DNA from: Pararhizobium qamdonense
GTDB taxonomy: Bacteria; Pseudomonadota; Alphaproteobacteria; Rhizobiales; Rhizobiaceae
Length of the DNA: 64,000 nucleotides
Direction: 5' to 3'
Assembly (NCBI RefSeq): GCF_029277445.1
Contig: NZ_CP119566.1
Span: forward strand, 1,924,001-1,988,000
In this document: piece by piece, positions 25,059 to 34,692 of the stretch
Position numbering within the stretch: the first letter of the stretch is position 1
Layout of the letters: every line of letters starts with the position of its first letter
Made by a program: the position numbers and the translations under genes
The notes under the pieces: generated by a model
What the model saw: the letters and a program-made list of their open reading frames with translations, nothing else
Databases searched by the model: none
Told to the model about the DNA's origin: nothing

Positions 25059-26234
25059 ATGAACGTTACGCGCAGGACTTTTGTCGGCGGAGTTGCCGGC
25101 TTGACGGGGCTTGGCCTTTTGCCCGGCCGGCTTTTTGCACAGATCAAGGCGCCGGCAAGCCCGGTCGCGATCACCGTGGTCGATGTTGCCGGCAATCTGG
25201 CTTTGACACAGGGCATGCTGGAGGCCTATGCGGCGGCCAAGCCGGAATGGGTATCGAGCTTTGCCTTCACCAAGGCCCCGGCACCGGAACTGCCCGCCAA
25301 GCTGAAGGCGCAGCAGGCTGCCGGCAAGGTCGATATCGACCTCGTGCTGACCGGAACCGACGTGCTTGCGGCCGGTCTGGACCAGGGGCTCTGGGTCGAT
25401 CTGTCAGCCCATAAGGGCGAGCTGCCCAACCTGGAAAGCATTCTGTTGCCGCAGGCGTTCAAGATGCAGGCGCTCGCCAAGGACCAGGGCGTCGTCGTCA
25501 CCTATTATCCATCGGGACCGCTGATCGAATATATGCCGGACCGGGTGGCGACGCCGCCAACGACGGCTCAGGAACTGCTGGACTGGTCAAAGGCCAATCC
25601 CAACAAGTTCATGTACGCCCGTCCGGCCAATTCCGGTCCCGGCCGCACCTTCCTGATGGGGCTTCCCTATATTCTCGGCGACAGCGATCCGCACGATCCG
25701 GTCAATGGCTGGGCAAAGACCTGGGACTATCTGAAGGCCATGGGTGAAAATATCGAATATTACGGCACCGGCACGACGCAGGTGATGAAGGAACTGGGCG
25801 AGGGCACCCGCGACATCGTCGTCTCGACGACCGGCTGGGATATCAACCCGCGTGCGCTCGGCATCGTTCCGGCCGAGGCCAAGGTCGGCAAGCTCGACGG
25901 TTTCCACTGGGTGACGGACGCCCATTACGCCGTCATTCCCAAGGGCGTGTCCGAGGAGAAGGTCGCTGTCCTGCTCGATATCATCAACTTCATGCTGCAG
26001 CCACAGCAGCAGGCAATCGCCTATGACCAGGGCTATTTCTATCCGGGCCCGGCGGTGAAGGACGTGACGATCGACATGGCGCCACAGGAAAGCCAGGACG
26101 CCATCAAGGAGTTCGGCCGTCCGGAATATGCCGACTGGATCGCCAACAATCCGCTGGAAGTGCCGCTGGACCCTGCAAGGATCGTCGATGCGTTCCGCAT
26201 CTGGGACGAGCAGATCGGCGCATCCAAGGGCTGA
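25059..26234 (+). CDS. ABC transporter substrate-binding protein of the hexuronate locus
   Basis: A 391-residue extracellular solute-binding protein with a Tat-type signal (NVTRRTFVGGVAGLTGLGLL, about residues 2-21). The mature part resembles the family 1 / iron-spermidine class: VAITVVDVAGNLALTQGMLEAYAAAKPEW at the start, then QGVVVTYYPSGPLIEYMP and HYAVIPKGVSEEKVAVLLDIINFM. The ATG at 25059 follows GGGAGGAG. Flanked by uxaC and the rest of an ABC importer that ends with uxuB, it probably binds a hexuronate or a uronate-containing oligosaccharide. That substrate is inferred purely from context. Confidence 0.92.
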   Translation: MNVTRRTFVGGVAGLTGLGLLPGRLFAQIKAPASPVAITVVDVAGNLALTQGMLEAYAAAKPEWVSSFAFTKAPAPELPAKLKAQQAAGKVDIDLVLTGTDVLAAGLDQGLWVDLSAHKGELPNLESILLPQAFKMQALAKDQGVVVTYYPSGPLIEYMPDRVATPPTTAQELLDWSKANPNKFMYARPANSGPGRTFLMGLPYILGDSDPHDPVNGWAKTWDYLKAMGENIEYYGTGTTQVMKELGEGTRDIVVSTTGWDINPRALGIVPAEAKVGKLDGFHWVTDAHYAVIPKGVSEEKVAVLLDIINFMLQPQQQAIAYDQGYFYPGPAVKDVTIDMAPQESQDAIKEFGRPEYADWIANNPLEVPLDPARIVDAFRIWDEQIGASKG

Positions 26235-26290
26235 GCGCTAGCGCCTTGGTAATTTGCCTGGACGCTCCGGGCAAATGCGCAAACGAAATG

Positions 26291-26313
26291 ATCTCCCCCA
26301 TTGAGGGGGAGAT
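26291..26313. repeat. Short palindrome after the binding-protein gene
   Basis: ATCTCCCCC-ATTGA-GGGGGAGAT, a 9-bp perfect hairpin related in sequence to the RIME hairpin at 1403-1426. It lies in the 168-bp gap between the binding-protein gene and the ATPase gene, inside the operon. Confidence 0.85.
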
Positions 26314-26402
26314 ATCACGGACTGACAGTGGCGTGGCAAACCCAGGCTTTGCCCCATCCATACATGCCCCTTGCCGTTGCACGAGACTTGAAGGAGACGA
26401 CC

Positions 26403-27503
26403 TTGAATTTGCCGGTTCAGACCGCAGCGGCGGTGCTTTCGCCCAAACAGACGGCCCGCCTCGAGCTTGATGGCCTGCGCCGTTCGTTTGGCGCCTATAC
26501 AGCGCTTGACGGCATCGATCTTGCCATCGAGCCCGGCGAATTCATCGCGCTTCTGGGGCCATCCGGTTGCGGCAAATCGACGGCGCTGAATTGTGTCGCG
26601 GGACTTCTCGCCCTGTCGGGCGGCGAAATCCGGCTGGGGGGAAAACGCATTGACCAGCTGGAGCCGGAAAAGCGCGGCTTTGGCATGGTGTTCCAGAGCT
26701 ATGCCCTGTTTCCGCATATGAGCGTGCGCCGCAATGTCGGTTTCGGGCTGACCATGCAGGGCATTGGCGGTGCGGAGGCCGACCGGCGCATCGAACAGGC
26801 GCTGGCGCTCGTGCGGCTGGAAAGCCAGATCGACAAGCTGCCGGGTCAGCTGTCGGGCGGACAGCAGCAGCGCGTGGCGATTGCCCGCGCCATCGTCATC
26901 CGGCCGCCTGTCGTCTTGATGGACGAGCCGCTGTCCAATCTCGATGCCAAGCTGCGGCTTGAGATGCGCGCCGAAATCCGCGGCATCCACGATCAGATCG
27001 GCTCGACGACCATTTACGTGACGCATGATCAGGACGAGGCACTGTCGCTGGCCGACCGGATCGTGGTGATGAACCAGGGCCGGATCATGCAGATCGGCTC
27101 GCCGCAGGATCTCTACCAGCGCCCCAATCATATCGACGTCGCCGATTTCATGGGTTTTCGCACGCGCATCAAGGGCCGGGTGACGGCTGTGTCGGGGGAG
27201 GAAGCCCGGATCGAAGTGGCCGGAGCGCAGCTGACAGGCACGATGCGCGAGCCGCTTGCCATCGGCAATGCGGCGGTGCTGTCGGTGCGGCCGGAAGACC
27301 TCGTCGCCGTCGAGGATGGCAGCGGCGTGCCCGCCACCGTCGTCAACATGGAATATCGCGGCCGGGCCTTTTTCGGGCTCGCCAAGTCGGCGGATGGGTC
27401 CGATCTCTATTTTCGCGCCGAACAGGCTTTGCCGCGCGGCGCGCAAGCGACATTGCAGCCGGCGCCGGGCCGGGCGCTGCTGTTCAAGGGAACGGGCGCA
27501 TGA
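26403..27503 (+). CDS. ABC transporter ATP-binding protein (hexuronate locus)
   Basis: A 366-residue importer ATPase of the PotA/UgpC type. Walker A is GPSGCGKST, the Q-loop [12 protein letters not shown], the signature [17 protein letters not shown], Walker [13 protein letters not shown], and the switch histidine lies in [12 protein letters not shown]-terminal TOBE domain follows ([20 protein letters not shown]). The TTG at 26403, preceded by AAGGAG at correct spacing, is chosen. The long frame from 26301 would include palindromic-repeat sequence and has no ribosome-binding site. Its stop overlaps the next permease start by 4 bp. Confidence 0.93.
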   Translation: MNLPVQTAAAVLSPKQTARLELDGLRRSFGAYTALDGIDLAIEPGEFIALLGPSGCGKSTALNCVAGLLALSGGEIRLGGKRIDQLEPEKRGFGMVFQSYALFPHMSVRRNVGFGLTMQGIGGAEADRRIEQALALVRLESQIDKLPGQLSGGQQQRVAIARAIVIRPPVVLMDEPLSNLDAKLRLEMRAEIRGIHDQIGSTTIYVTHDQDEALSLADRIVVMNQGRIMQIGSPQDLYQRPNHIDVADFMGFRTRIKGRVTAVSGEEARIEVAGAQLTGTMREPLAIGNAAVLSVRPEDLVAVEDGSGVPATVVNMEYRGRAFFGLAKSADGSDLYFRAEQALPRGAQATLQPAPGRALLFKGTGA

Positions 27504-28378
27504 GCACGCCGTCGCTTCGCTACCGGCTTGCTGCGCGCGGTTTCGACGGCACGACGCTGCTGATCCTGCCGGGGCTTGCGGTCATGCTCGGGCTGTTCAT
27601 CTATCCGTTCCTCTACGGACTTGCCGATTCGGTCATGCCGAAGGAAGGCCCCTGGTATGCCAATTACGTCACCTTCTTCAGCGACCCTTTCCAGTACCGC
27701 ACGATTGCCTCGACGCTCTGGCTGGCGCTGCCGGTCACGATCGTCAATCTCGCCTTTGCCGTGCCGATCGCATTTCGCGTCCGGCTGATGACGCGCCAAA
27801 GGCTGCTGACCACGATCCTGGTGCTGCCGATCACGCTCGGCACGGTGTTCGTGGCCGACGGGCTTTTGACGTTTCTGGGGCCGCAGGGCTGGTTCAACCG
27901 CGTGCTGGTGCTGATCGGTCTTCTGGATGCGCCGATGAAGCTGACCAACAACTATTGGGGCGTGTTTGCCTCGCTGGTCATCACCGGCTTTCCCTTCGCT
28001 TTCCTTTTGACGCTGTCCTACGTGACCGGCATCGACCCGGCGATCGAACAGGCCGCCGCAACGCTCGGCGCCAATGCCCGCCAGCGGTTCATGAAAGTCT
28101 TCCTGCCGCTTCTGGTGCCGGGACTTGCCGTCACCTTCTGTCTGGCTTTCGTGCAGGCCTTTGCGGTCTTTCCCTCAGCCGTGCTGCTCGGTGCTCCGGC
28201 AGGCCCGACGCGGGTGATCTCGATTGCCGCCTATCAAGCAGCCTTCGAGCAATATGACCATTCGCTGGGAACGGCGATTGCGATGGTCATGGGGGCGGTG
28301 GAGCTGGTCGTGGTGCTGATCGTTTTGGGCGCGCGCTCGTTTTTCTATCGCGGGCCGACCGGGGGGACGAAGGGATGA
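27500..28378 (+). CDS. ABC transporter permease 1 (hexuronate locus)
   Basis: A 292-residue inner-membrane permease of the PotB/CysT type with about six transmembrane helices (for example LLILPGLAVMLGLFIYPFLYG near residues 20-40). The EAA-loop region that contacts the ATPase is EQAAATLGANARQRFMKVFLPLLVPG. Translation is coupled to the ATPase gene through an ATGA overlap. With the second permease it should form the heterodimeric channel of the importer. Confidence 0.93.
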   Translation: MSTPSLRYRLAARGFDGTTLLILPGLAVMLGLFIYPFLYGLADSVMPKEGPWYANYVTFFSDPFQYRTIASTLWLALPVTIVNLAFAVPIAFRVRLMTRQRLLTTILVLPITLGTVFVADGLLTFLGPQGWFNRVLVLIGLLDAPMKLTNNYWGVFASLVITGFPFAFLLTLSYVTGIDPAIEQAAATLGANARQRFMKVFLPLLVPGLAVTFCLAFVQAFAVFPSAVLLGAPAGPTRVISIAAYQAAFEQYDHSLGTAIAMVMGAVELVVVLIVLGARSFFYRGPTGGTKG

Positions 28379-28430
28379 CGATCGTGACACATCCTGCGCC
28401 CGATCCCTCATTCTTCCAGGAGAAGCCGCT

Positions 28431-29273
28431 ATGATCCGTGATCAGGGCCTCGTATCGAAAATCTGGCGTTTTGCCGTCTGGGCGGTTGCCGGCCTGTTCA
28501 TTCTCAACCTCATCGGCGTGATTGCCGCCGTGGTGGTGAATTCCTTTGCCACGCGCTGGCTCGGCACCTGGCTGCCGATCGGCCTGACGACGAAATGGTA
28601 TTTCAGCGCCTGGAAGGAATTCCAGCTGTCGAGCGTCGTGCTCGTGACCTTCCAGATCGTCTTCACGGTGGTGCTGATTTCCGGGGTGCTTGGGGTAACC
28701 ACGGCCTATGCGCTGGCGCGGCGGGATTTTCCGGGCAAGCGCGTCGTCGTGCTGCTGTTCCTTCTGCCTTTGCTCATTCCGCCGCTGACCTACGGCATTC
28801 CGCTGGCCACCGTGCTTTACCAGCTTGGTCTTGGCGGCTCCTTCTGGGGCGTCGTGCTGATCAATCTCGTGCCCTCGCTGCCCTTCGTCGTTCTGGTGAT
28901 GATCCCCTTCATCGAGCAGATCGATCCGCGCATCGAGGCGGCGGCGCGCGTCTTCGGGGCCGGGACCGGCAGCCTGTTTCTGCGCATCCTCTTGCCGCTT
29001 TTGCTGCCCGGCATGCTGGCGGCGCTGCTTCTGGTGCTGGTGCGCACCATCGCGATGTTCGAGCTGACCTTTCTCATCGCCGGACCAACAAGCCAGACGC
29101 TGGTGGTTTCGCTCTATTACGCCGTGTTTGCCTCCGGCGTCAGGGCCGGGCAGTCGATCGACGCCATGGCGGTGATCTACATGGTGACGACGCTGTTCTG
29201 GCTGATCCTGGCGCTGCAATTCGTCAATCCCTCGCAGATCGTCGCCCGCGCCAAACAGCAGCCCGCATCATGA
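28431..29273 (+). CDS. ABC transporter permease 2 (hexuronate locus)
   Basis: A 280-residue PotC-like permease with six predicted helices (AVWAVAGLFILNLIGVIAAVV near the N-terminus). The EAA loop is EAAARVFGAGTGSLFLRILLPLLLPG. The gap to the first permease is 52 bp and includes a CAGGAGAA ribosome-binding site. Its TGA stop overlaps the ATG of uxuB, tying transport and catabolism together in one transcript. Confidence 0.93.
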   Translation: MIRDQGLVSKIWRFAVWAVAGLFILNLIGVIAAVVVNSFATRWLGTWLPIGLTTKWYFSAWKEFQLSSVVLVTFQIVFTVVLISGVLGVTTAYALARRDFPGKRVVVLLFLLPLLIPPLTYGIPLATVLYQLGLGGSFWGVVLINLVPSLPFVVLVMIPFIEQIDPRIEAAARVFGAGTGSLFLRILLPLLLPGMLAALLLVLVRTIAMFELTFLIAGPTSQTLVVSLYYAVFASGVRAGQSIDAMAVIYMVTTLFWLILALQFVNPSQIVARAKQQPAS

Positions 29274-30730
29274 CCAGATTATCCAACGCAACCCTGCCGC
29301 ATCTGCCGGAAACAATCGCAAGACCGGGTTATGACGGGGGCAAGGTGACGGTCGGGATCGTGCATCTGGGCATCGGCGCCTTTCACCGTGCCCATCAGGC
29401 GGTGTTTACCGACGAGGTTTTGGCACGCGACCCCTCCTGGGGGATTTGCGGCGTTTCGCTGCGCAGTGCCGATACCCGAGATGCGCTTCAGCCGCAGGAC
29501 GGGCTTTACACGCTGAAGGTTCAGGATGGCTTGGGCGAGACGCTGCGGATCATCGGCAGCGTTGTCGAAACCCTTGTTGCGCCGGAGGACCCACAGACTG
29601 TTCTGGTGCGGATGGCTGATCCGGCGACCCGGATCGTGTCTTTGACGGTCACCGAAAAGGGCTATTGCCACAATCCGGCGACGGGCACGCTGGATGAAAC
29701 CCATCCGGACGTTCTCCACGACCTGCAAAATCCGGGAAAACCGAGATCGGCCGTCGGCTTCATCGTCGAGGCACTGGCTCTCAGGCAGGCGGCGGGCGTC
29801 GAAGCCTTTACGCTTTTGTCCTGCGACAATCTTCCGTCCAACGGCGATGTCTTGAAACGTGTTGTCAGCCGCTTTGCGGAATTGCGCGATCCGGGGCTGG
29901 CGGTCTTCGTTGGCGGTGTCGCCTGCCCATCCACCATGATCGACCGGATCGTGCCGGCAACGGCGGAGAGTGACCGCGCTGCGATTGCATTAGCACTCGG
30001 CGTCGAGGATGCCTGGCCTGTCGTCACCGAGCCGTTCCGGCAATGGGTGATCGAGGATGATTTTCCGCTGGGGCGGCCGCAATGGGAGGCGGCGGGTGCG
30101 GTCTTCGTGCCCGAGGTTTCGGCTTTCGAGACGATGAAGTTGCGGCTTCTCAACGGCAGCCATTCGACATTGGCCTATCTCGGCTATCTGGCCGGGGCTG
30201 AAACCGTGGCGCAGGCCATGGCTCTGCCGGGCATGCAGCCGCTGATCGAAGGGCTGATGCGCGACGAGGTCTCGCCGACGCTGCCGGCGCTTGCGGGGTT
30301 TGATCTGTCTGCGTATCGCGATGCGCTGATCGCCCGCTTCAACAATCCGTCGCTACGCCATCGCACCTGGCAGATCGCCATGGACGGATCGCAAAAACTG
30401 CCGCAACGGCTGCTCGCAACAATCCGCGACCGCATGCGGGCAGGGGCGTCCTATGACCGTCTGGTGCTCGGGGTTGCCGCCTGGATGGTTTACGCGCGCG
30501 GGCTTGATGAGGCGCGACAGGCGATCGACGTTCGCGATCCTCTGGCCGGGCGCATCGCCGCAATGACGCAAGGCCTGGATGATCCCGAAGAGATCGTCGT
30601 AGCGTTGCTGAGCCTCACGGAAGTATTCGGCGGCGATCTCAGCGGCGATGCCGGGTTCAGGGCGAAGCTTGTCGATGCCCTGTCGCGGCTGTTTTCAACG
30701 GGGGCCAAGGCCGAAGTTTCAGCTTGGTGA
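29270..30730 (+). CDS. uxuB: Fructuronate reductase / D-mannonate oxidoreductase
   Basis: A 486-residue member of the mannitol dehydrogenase family that reduces D-fructuronate to D-mannonate with NADH. Conserved parts are the N-terminal VGIVHLGIGAFHRAHQAVFTDE (nucleotide-binding), VTEKGYCHNP, FTLLSCDNLPSNG, PSTMIDRIVPAT, KLRLLNGSHSTLAYLG and the active-site lysine region MDGSQKLPQRLL. The start is the ATG overlapping the permease stop (ATGA). UxuB is slightly favoured over generic mannitol dehydrogenase because uxuA and uxaC are in the same locus. Confidence 0.95.
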   Translation: MTRLSNATLPHLPETIARPGYDGGKVTVGIVHLGIGAFHRAHQAVFTDEVLARDPSWGICGVSLRSADTRDALQPQDGLYTLKVQDGLGETLRIIGSVVETLVAPEDPQTVLVRMADPATRIVSLTVTEKGYCHNPATGTLDETHPDVLHDLQNPGKPRSAVGFIVEALALRQAAGVEAFTLLSCDNLPSNGDVLKRVVSRFAELRDPGLAVFVGGVACPSTMIDRIVPATAESDRAAIALALGVEDAWPVVTEPFRQWVIEDDFPLGRPQWEAAGAVFVPEVSAFETMKLRLLNGSHSTLAYLGYLAGAETVAQAMALPGMQPLIEGLMRDEVSPTLPALAGFDLSAYRDALIARFNNPSLRHRTWQIAMDGSQKLPQRLLATIRDRMRAGASYDRLVLGVAAWMVYARGLDEARQAIDVRDPLAGRIAAMTQGLDDPEEIVVALLSLTEVFGGDLSGDAGFRAKLVDALSRLFSTGAKAEVSAW

Positions 30731-31107
30731 GAGGCGCGCGGATAGACGCAGTTTTTCTAGATTTCACGGACTGAAAGATTGCAATGAAAGATCTTGGTTA
30801 CTTCTAATTGAGAAGTGACTAAATCTATGATTGTAGCTTTTATTTAATGTATATCTATTAGTGTATATTGTTGAGCTGTGTATTCTTTTTACTTGGTTGA
30901 GTCTTGGTACGGTCGGCAACACATTAGATTTGCGTTCGGATTGAACATTGGCTGTTTTCGCCAGCTTTTCGTTAAACTAATGCTTTGATTCATTACGACT
31001 CGATTAACTACCGCTTTTTACCTCCATTTAGAGATTCATCAATACTGTCTAACTCCTGAGGAATACCTCTCCGCCAGCGGGATCTGGTGCAGACAAGGGG
31101 AACGGCA
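30731..31107. other. AT-rich intergenic region
   Basis: 377 bp, clearly more AT-rich than its surroundings, between uxuB and the TadG-like gene. I see no ORF with coding character, no tRNA and no strong hairpin. It probably contains the promoter of the TadG-like gene. Confidence 0.6.
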
Positions 31108-32478
31108 GTGGGCATTTTGAAGACGTTTTTTTCCGATCGCGCGGGCAATTTCGGTATCCTGGGTGCCATTGCCATCGTCCCCATTCTGGGCGCTGCCGGG
31201 ATGGCTGTCGATTTCAGCCGTGCGATGGAGCTGAGATCGAGGCTGCAGATTGCGGCCGATGGTGCGGTGCTCGCAGCGATTTCGGAAAAATCTGCCGGTG
31301 TCACGCAGGCCGTCGGCATGACCAATGATGGCCGCGTGTCGATCAGCGAGGCGGAAGCCAAGTTTTTCTTCGATGCCCAAATGAAAAGCAACAAGAAATC
31401 CACGAAGGAACAGGGGACCGACAGCGAGGACAACTTCTCCCAGGATGTGAAGCTTGATCTCGTCCAGGTGAAGGTCACCAAGGCTGGCAAGGACATCAAG
31501 GCCAACCTCACCTATCAGGCGACCTTGAAGACCTCGTTCCTGCGCGTTCTCGGCAAGGATTCGATTACCGTTTCAGGCAGCGCCAATGCGGTGTTTCAAT
31601 CCGAGTCCTTCATGGATTTCTACCTGCTGCTCGACAATACGCCGTCGATGGGCGTGGCCTCCACGACCGCCGATATCGAAAAGATGATCAAGGCGACGAA
31701 GAACGTTGCCGATTCCGGCTCAAGGAATTGTGCATTCGCCTGTCATATCGTCTCGGAAAAAGGCGTGGTCGACACCGGAAGCAATTATGCCGTCGCCAAG
31801 GCGAACGGCATCTCCATCCGTATCGATGCGGTGGCGAAGGCTGTGGTGGAACTGACCAAGGAAGCCGAAGCCCAGCAAAGCTATCCCGATCAGTTCCGCA
31901 TGGCCACCTACACGTTCGGTGAGACCGCGATGGATACAAAGCTGTTCAAGGTGGAGGGTTTGACCGGCGATCTCTCCAAGGTGAAGAAGACTGCCGAGGG
32001 CATCAAGCTGATGAGCATTCCCAAGCAGGGCTACAATAACGACCAGCAGACCGACTTCGACAATGCGCTGAAGAAGATCGGCGACGAAATTACCGCCGTC
32101 GGCACCGGTCTGACGGCAACCAGCCCGGAAAAGTTCGTCTTCTTCGTCTCCGATGGCGTCGGCGATAGCTACAAGCCGAAGGGTTGCACGGCGAAACTGA
32201 GCGGCAGCCGCTGCCAGGAGCCGATCGATACGAAAAGCTGCACGGCCTTGAAGGCGCGCGGGATCAAGATCGCGGTTCTCTACACGACCTATCTGCCGCT
32301 TCCGAACAATGACTGGTACAACCAGTGGATCAAGCCGTTCCAGACGACGATCGGCACGAAGATGCAGGAATGTGCGTCTCCCGGCTTCTATTTCGAAGTG
32401 CCGCCGTCGCAGAACCTGGAGGGGGCGATGAAGATCCTCTTCAATAAGGTCGTGCATACGCCGCGGCTGACCAGTTGA
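31108..32478 (+). CDS. TadG-like pilus-assembly protein with vWA-like domain
   Basis: A 456-residue membrane-anchored secreted protein. The N-terminal TadE/TadG segment RAGNFGILGAIAIVPILGAAGMAVDFSRA (about 11-39) is a transmembrane anchor after the usual RAGNF motif. A pilin-like beta region follows. From about residue 175 there is a von Willebrand A-like domain with a variant MIDAS (LLLDNTPSMG) and a late FVFFVSDGVGD strand. Cysteines near 220 and 370-435 could form disulfides. The GTG at 31108 after AAGGGGAA is preferred. The other cpa/tad genes are absent nearby, so this is an orphan copy. Confidence 0.9.
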   Translation: MGILKTFFSDRAGNFGILGAIAIVPILGAAGMAVDFSRAMELRSRLQIAADGAVLAAISEKSAGVTQAVGMTNDGRVSISEAEAKFFFDAQMKSNKKSTKEQGTDSEDNFSQDVKLDLVQVKVTKAGKDIKANLTYQATLKTSFLRVLGKDSITVSGSANAVFQSESFMDFYLLLDNTPSMGVASTTADIEKMIKATKNVADSGSRNCAFACHIVSEKGVVDTGSNYAVAKANGISIRIDAVAKAVVELTKEAEAQQSYPDQFRMATYTFGETAMDTKLFKVEGLTGDLSKVKKTAEGIKLMSIPKQGYNNDQQTDFDNALKKIGDEITAVGTGLTATSPEKFVFFVSDGVGDSYKPKGCTAKLSGSRCQEPIDTKSCTALKARGIKIAVLYTTYLPLPNNDWYNQWIKPFQTTIGTKMQECASPGFYFEVPPSQNLEGAMKILFNKVVHTPRLTS

Positions 32479-32516
32479 GCCGAGCCTTCCTCTGACGCTT
32501 TTGTTTCCAGACTGAA

Positions 32517-32549
32517 CGGCATGCGTCCAACACGGACGCATGCCGTTTT
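32517..32549 (+). terminator. Rho-independent terminator after the TadG-like gene
   Basis: 12-bp perfect stem CGGCATGCGTCC (32517-32528) with GGACGCATGCCG (32534-32545), followed by TTTT. Confidence 0.9.
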
Positions 32550-32742
32550 GCCATGTCCATGCCCGGACAGACTTGCGGTTTCGCGCGTTTTTGCACTGCG
32601 GTATCGTGATGCTCTGTACAATTGTCCTTAAGCGCAGTATGAGGGCGCGCATGTATTGGCTGGCGACGTGCCGGCTGCGGAGACTGCGCTTACACTCATC
32701 GACCGAGAAGCGCATGACATCCGAATTCCGAAAGATAAGCAT

Positions 32743-34659
32743 ATGGTAGAGTTAGACGGCATCGCTCCGGCGATCGCCCAGGCATTGAGCAAGCGCGGTT
32801 ATTCCGAGTTGACGCCGGTTCAGAAGGCCGTGTTGGGTCCTGAACTGGAAGGCAGGGATGCGCTGGTCTCGGCACAGACCGGCTCGGGCAAGACCGTCGC
32901 CTTCGGCCTGGCGCTCGCCTCGACGCTGCTCGACGGCAAGGACCGGTTCGGCCAGGCCGGCGCGCCGCTGGCGCTTGCCGTTGCACCGACCCGCGAACTG
33001 GCCTTGCAGGTCAAGCGCGAACTGGAATGGCTCTATGAACTGACCGGCGCGACTGTCGCCTCCTGCGTTGGGGGCATGGACATGCGCAGCGAACGGCGCG
33101 CGCTCGATCGCGGCGCCCATATCGTCGTCGGTACGCCCGGCCGTCTCTGCGACCATATCCGCCGCAGCGGTCTGGATATGACGAAGCTGAAGGCTGTCGT
33201 TCTCGACGAGGCCGACGAGATGCTCGATCTCGGTTTCCGCGAAGATCTCGAATTCATCCTCGAGGCAGCGCCGGCCGAACGCCGTACCCTGATGTTTTCG
33301 GCAACCGTGCCGCGCTCGATCGCCAACCTGGCGAAAAGTTATCAGCGCGACGCCGTGCGCATCACCACGCAGGCCGAGCAGAAGCAGCATCTCGACATCG
33401 AATACCGGGCGCTGACCGTTGCGCCATCCGACCGCGAGAACGCGATCATCAACGTTCTGCGCTTCTATGAAGCCAAGAACGCCCTGGTGTTCTGCTCGAC
33501 GCGCGCTGCCGTCAACCATCTGACCGCACGCTTCAACAATCGCGGTTTCTCCGTCGTTGCGATGTCCGGCGAACTCAGCCAGAACGAGCGCACCCATGCG
33601 CTGCAGGCGATGCGCGACGGACGCGCCCGTGTCTGCATCGCCACCGACGTTGCCGCGCGCGGCATCGATCTGCCGGGTCTCGAACTGGTCGTCCATGCCG
33701 ATCTGCCGACCAATCCCGATACGCTGCTGCACCGCAGCGGCCGCACCGGCCGCGCCGGACGCAAGGGCGTCAGCGCGCTGATCGTGCCCAACAGCGCGCG
33801 CCGCAAGGCCGAACGCCTGCTGCGCGATGCCAATATCAATGCCGACTGGGGCCGTCCGCCTTCGGCCGACGAGGTCAGCCGCCGCGATGACGAGCGGGTT
33901 CTGGCCGATCCGGCGCTGACTGAAGCGATCACGCCTGATGAGGCCGATTTCATCCGCGAACTGCTGGAAAAGCACGGTGCCGAACAGGTTGCCGCCGCGT
34001 TCCTGCGCCAGGCCCGTGCCGGCCGTTCCGCGCCGGAAGATCTGATGGATACACCATCCTACACACCCTCCAGTGACCGCCCCGACCGTGGCGACCGTCC
34101 GGACCGCAGCGAACCAAGGGCGCCGCGTGGCGATTTCGGCGATAGCGTCTGGTTCTCGCTTTCGGCCGGCCGCAAGCAGAATGTCGAGCCGCGCTGGCTG
34201 ATCCCGATGCTGTGCCGCATCGGCAAGATCACCAAGCAGGAAATCGGTGCGATCAAGATGCAGACTGAAGAAACCTATGTCGAGATCGCGCGCGAATGGG
34301 TTGACCGTTTCGTGGAGGCGATCGGCCCGAAGCGGGCGCTCGAAAAGGGCATTACCGTGACGCAGCTTGACGGCATGCCGAACCTTTCCGGCGGTTTTGC
34401 CGGCAAGAAGCCCTATCCGGCCAAGCCGGACTACAAGGGCGACGGCAAGCCGAAGCGCAAGTTTGAGGGCAAGCCTGATTTCGCCGCCGACAACCGCCCG
34501 GCTGAAAAGACCGACAGCAAACCCTGGACGAAGAAGGCCGCCGGCAAGCCGGCTTTCGACAAGCCGAAATTCGACAAGCCCAAGTTTGACAAGCCGAAGT
34601 TCGACAAGCCCGGCACCGAAGGCGTCAAGCGCAAGCCGTTCAAGAACAAGACGAACTGA
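32743..34659 (+). CDS. DEAD-box RNA helicase with DbpA RNA-binding domain
   Basis: A 638-residue ATP-dependent RNA helicase, probably acting in ribosome assembly or RNA turnover at low temperature. Motifs: Q motif around residues 20-25 (SELTPVQKAVL), Walker A AQTGSGKT (44-51), DEAD (155-158), SAT (186-188), and the second RecA lobe with ATDVAARGIDLPGL and HRSGRTGRAGRKG. A DbpA-type RRM follows at about 465-545 (SVWFSLSAGRKQNVEPRWLI). The Lys-rich tail ends in four tandem FDKPK-type repeats. The start is set at 32743 where the family alignment begins; the ribosome-binding site is weak and the frame opens further upstream. The 264-bp leader may serve cold regulation. Confidence 0.95.
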   Translation: MVELDGIAPAIAQALSKRGYSELTPVQKAVLGPELEGRDALVSAQTGSGKTVAFGLALASTLLDGKDRFGQAGAPLALAVAPTRELALQVKRELEWLYELTGATVASCVGGMDMRSERRALDRGAHIVVGTPGRLCDHIRRSGLDMTKLKAVVLDEADEMLDLGFREDLEFILEAAPAERRTLMFSATVPRSIANLAKSYQRDAVRITTQAEQKQHLDIEYRALTVAPSDRENAIINVLRFYEAKNALVFCSTRAAVNHLTARFNNRGFSVVAMSGELSQNERTHALQAMRDGRARVCIATDVAARGIDLPGLELVVHADLPTNPDTLLHRSGRTGRAGRKGVSALIVPNSARRKAERLLRDANINADWGRPPSADEVSRRDDERVLADPALTEAITPDEADFIRELLEKHGAEQVAAAFLRQARAGRSAPEDLMDTPSYTPSSDRPDRGDRPDRSEPRAPRGDFGDSVWFSLSAGRKQNVEPRWLIPMLCRIGKITKQEIGAIKMQTEETYVEIAREWVDRFVEAIGPKRALEKGITVTQLDGMPNLSGGFAGKKPYPAKPDYKGDGKPKRKFEGKPDFAADNRPAEKTDSKPWTKKAAGKPAFDKPKFDKPKFDKPKFDKPGTEGVKRKPFKNKTN

Positions 34660-34692
34660 GGCGGGTTTCGTAATAATCTTCATGGGGGCGGT

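Noticed and set aside
32752..34683. 643-residue open frame antisense to the DEAD-box helicase
   Set aside because: The sense frame carries all helicase motifs; the antisense frame has none and is a by-product of high third-position GC.
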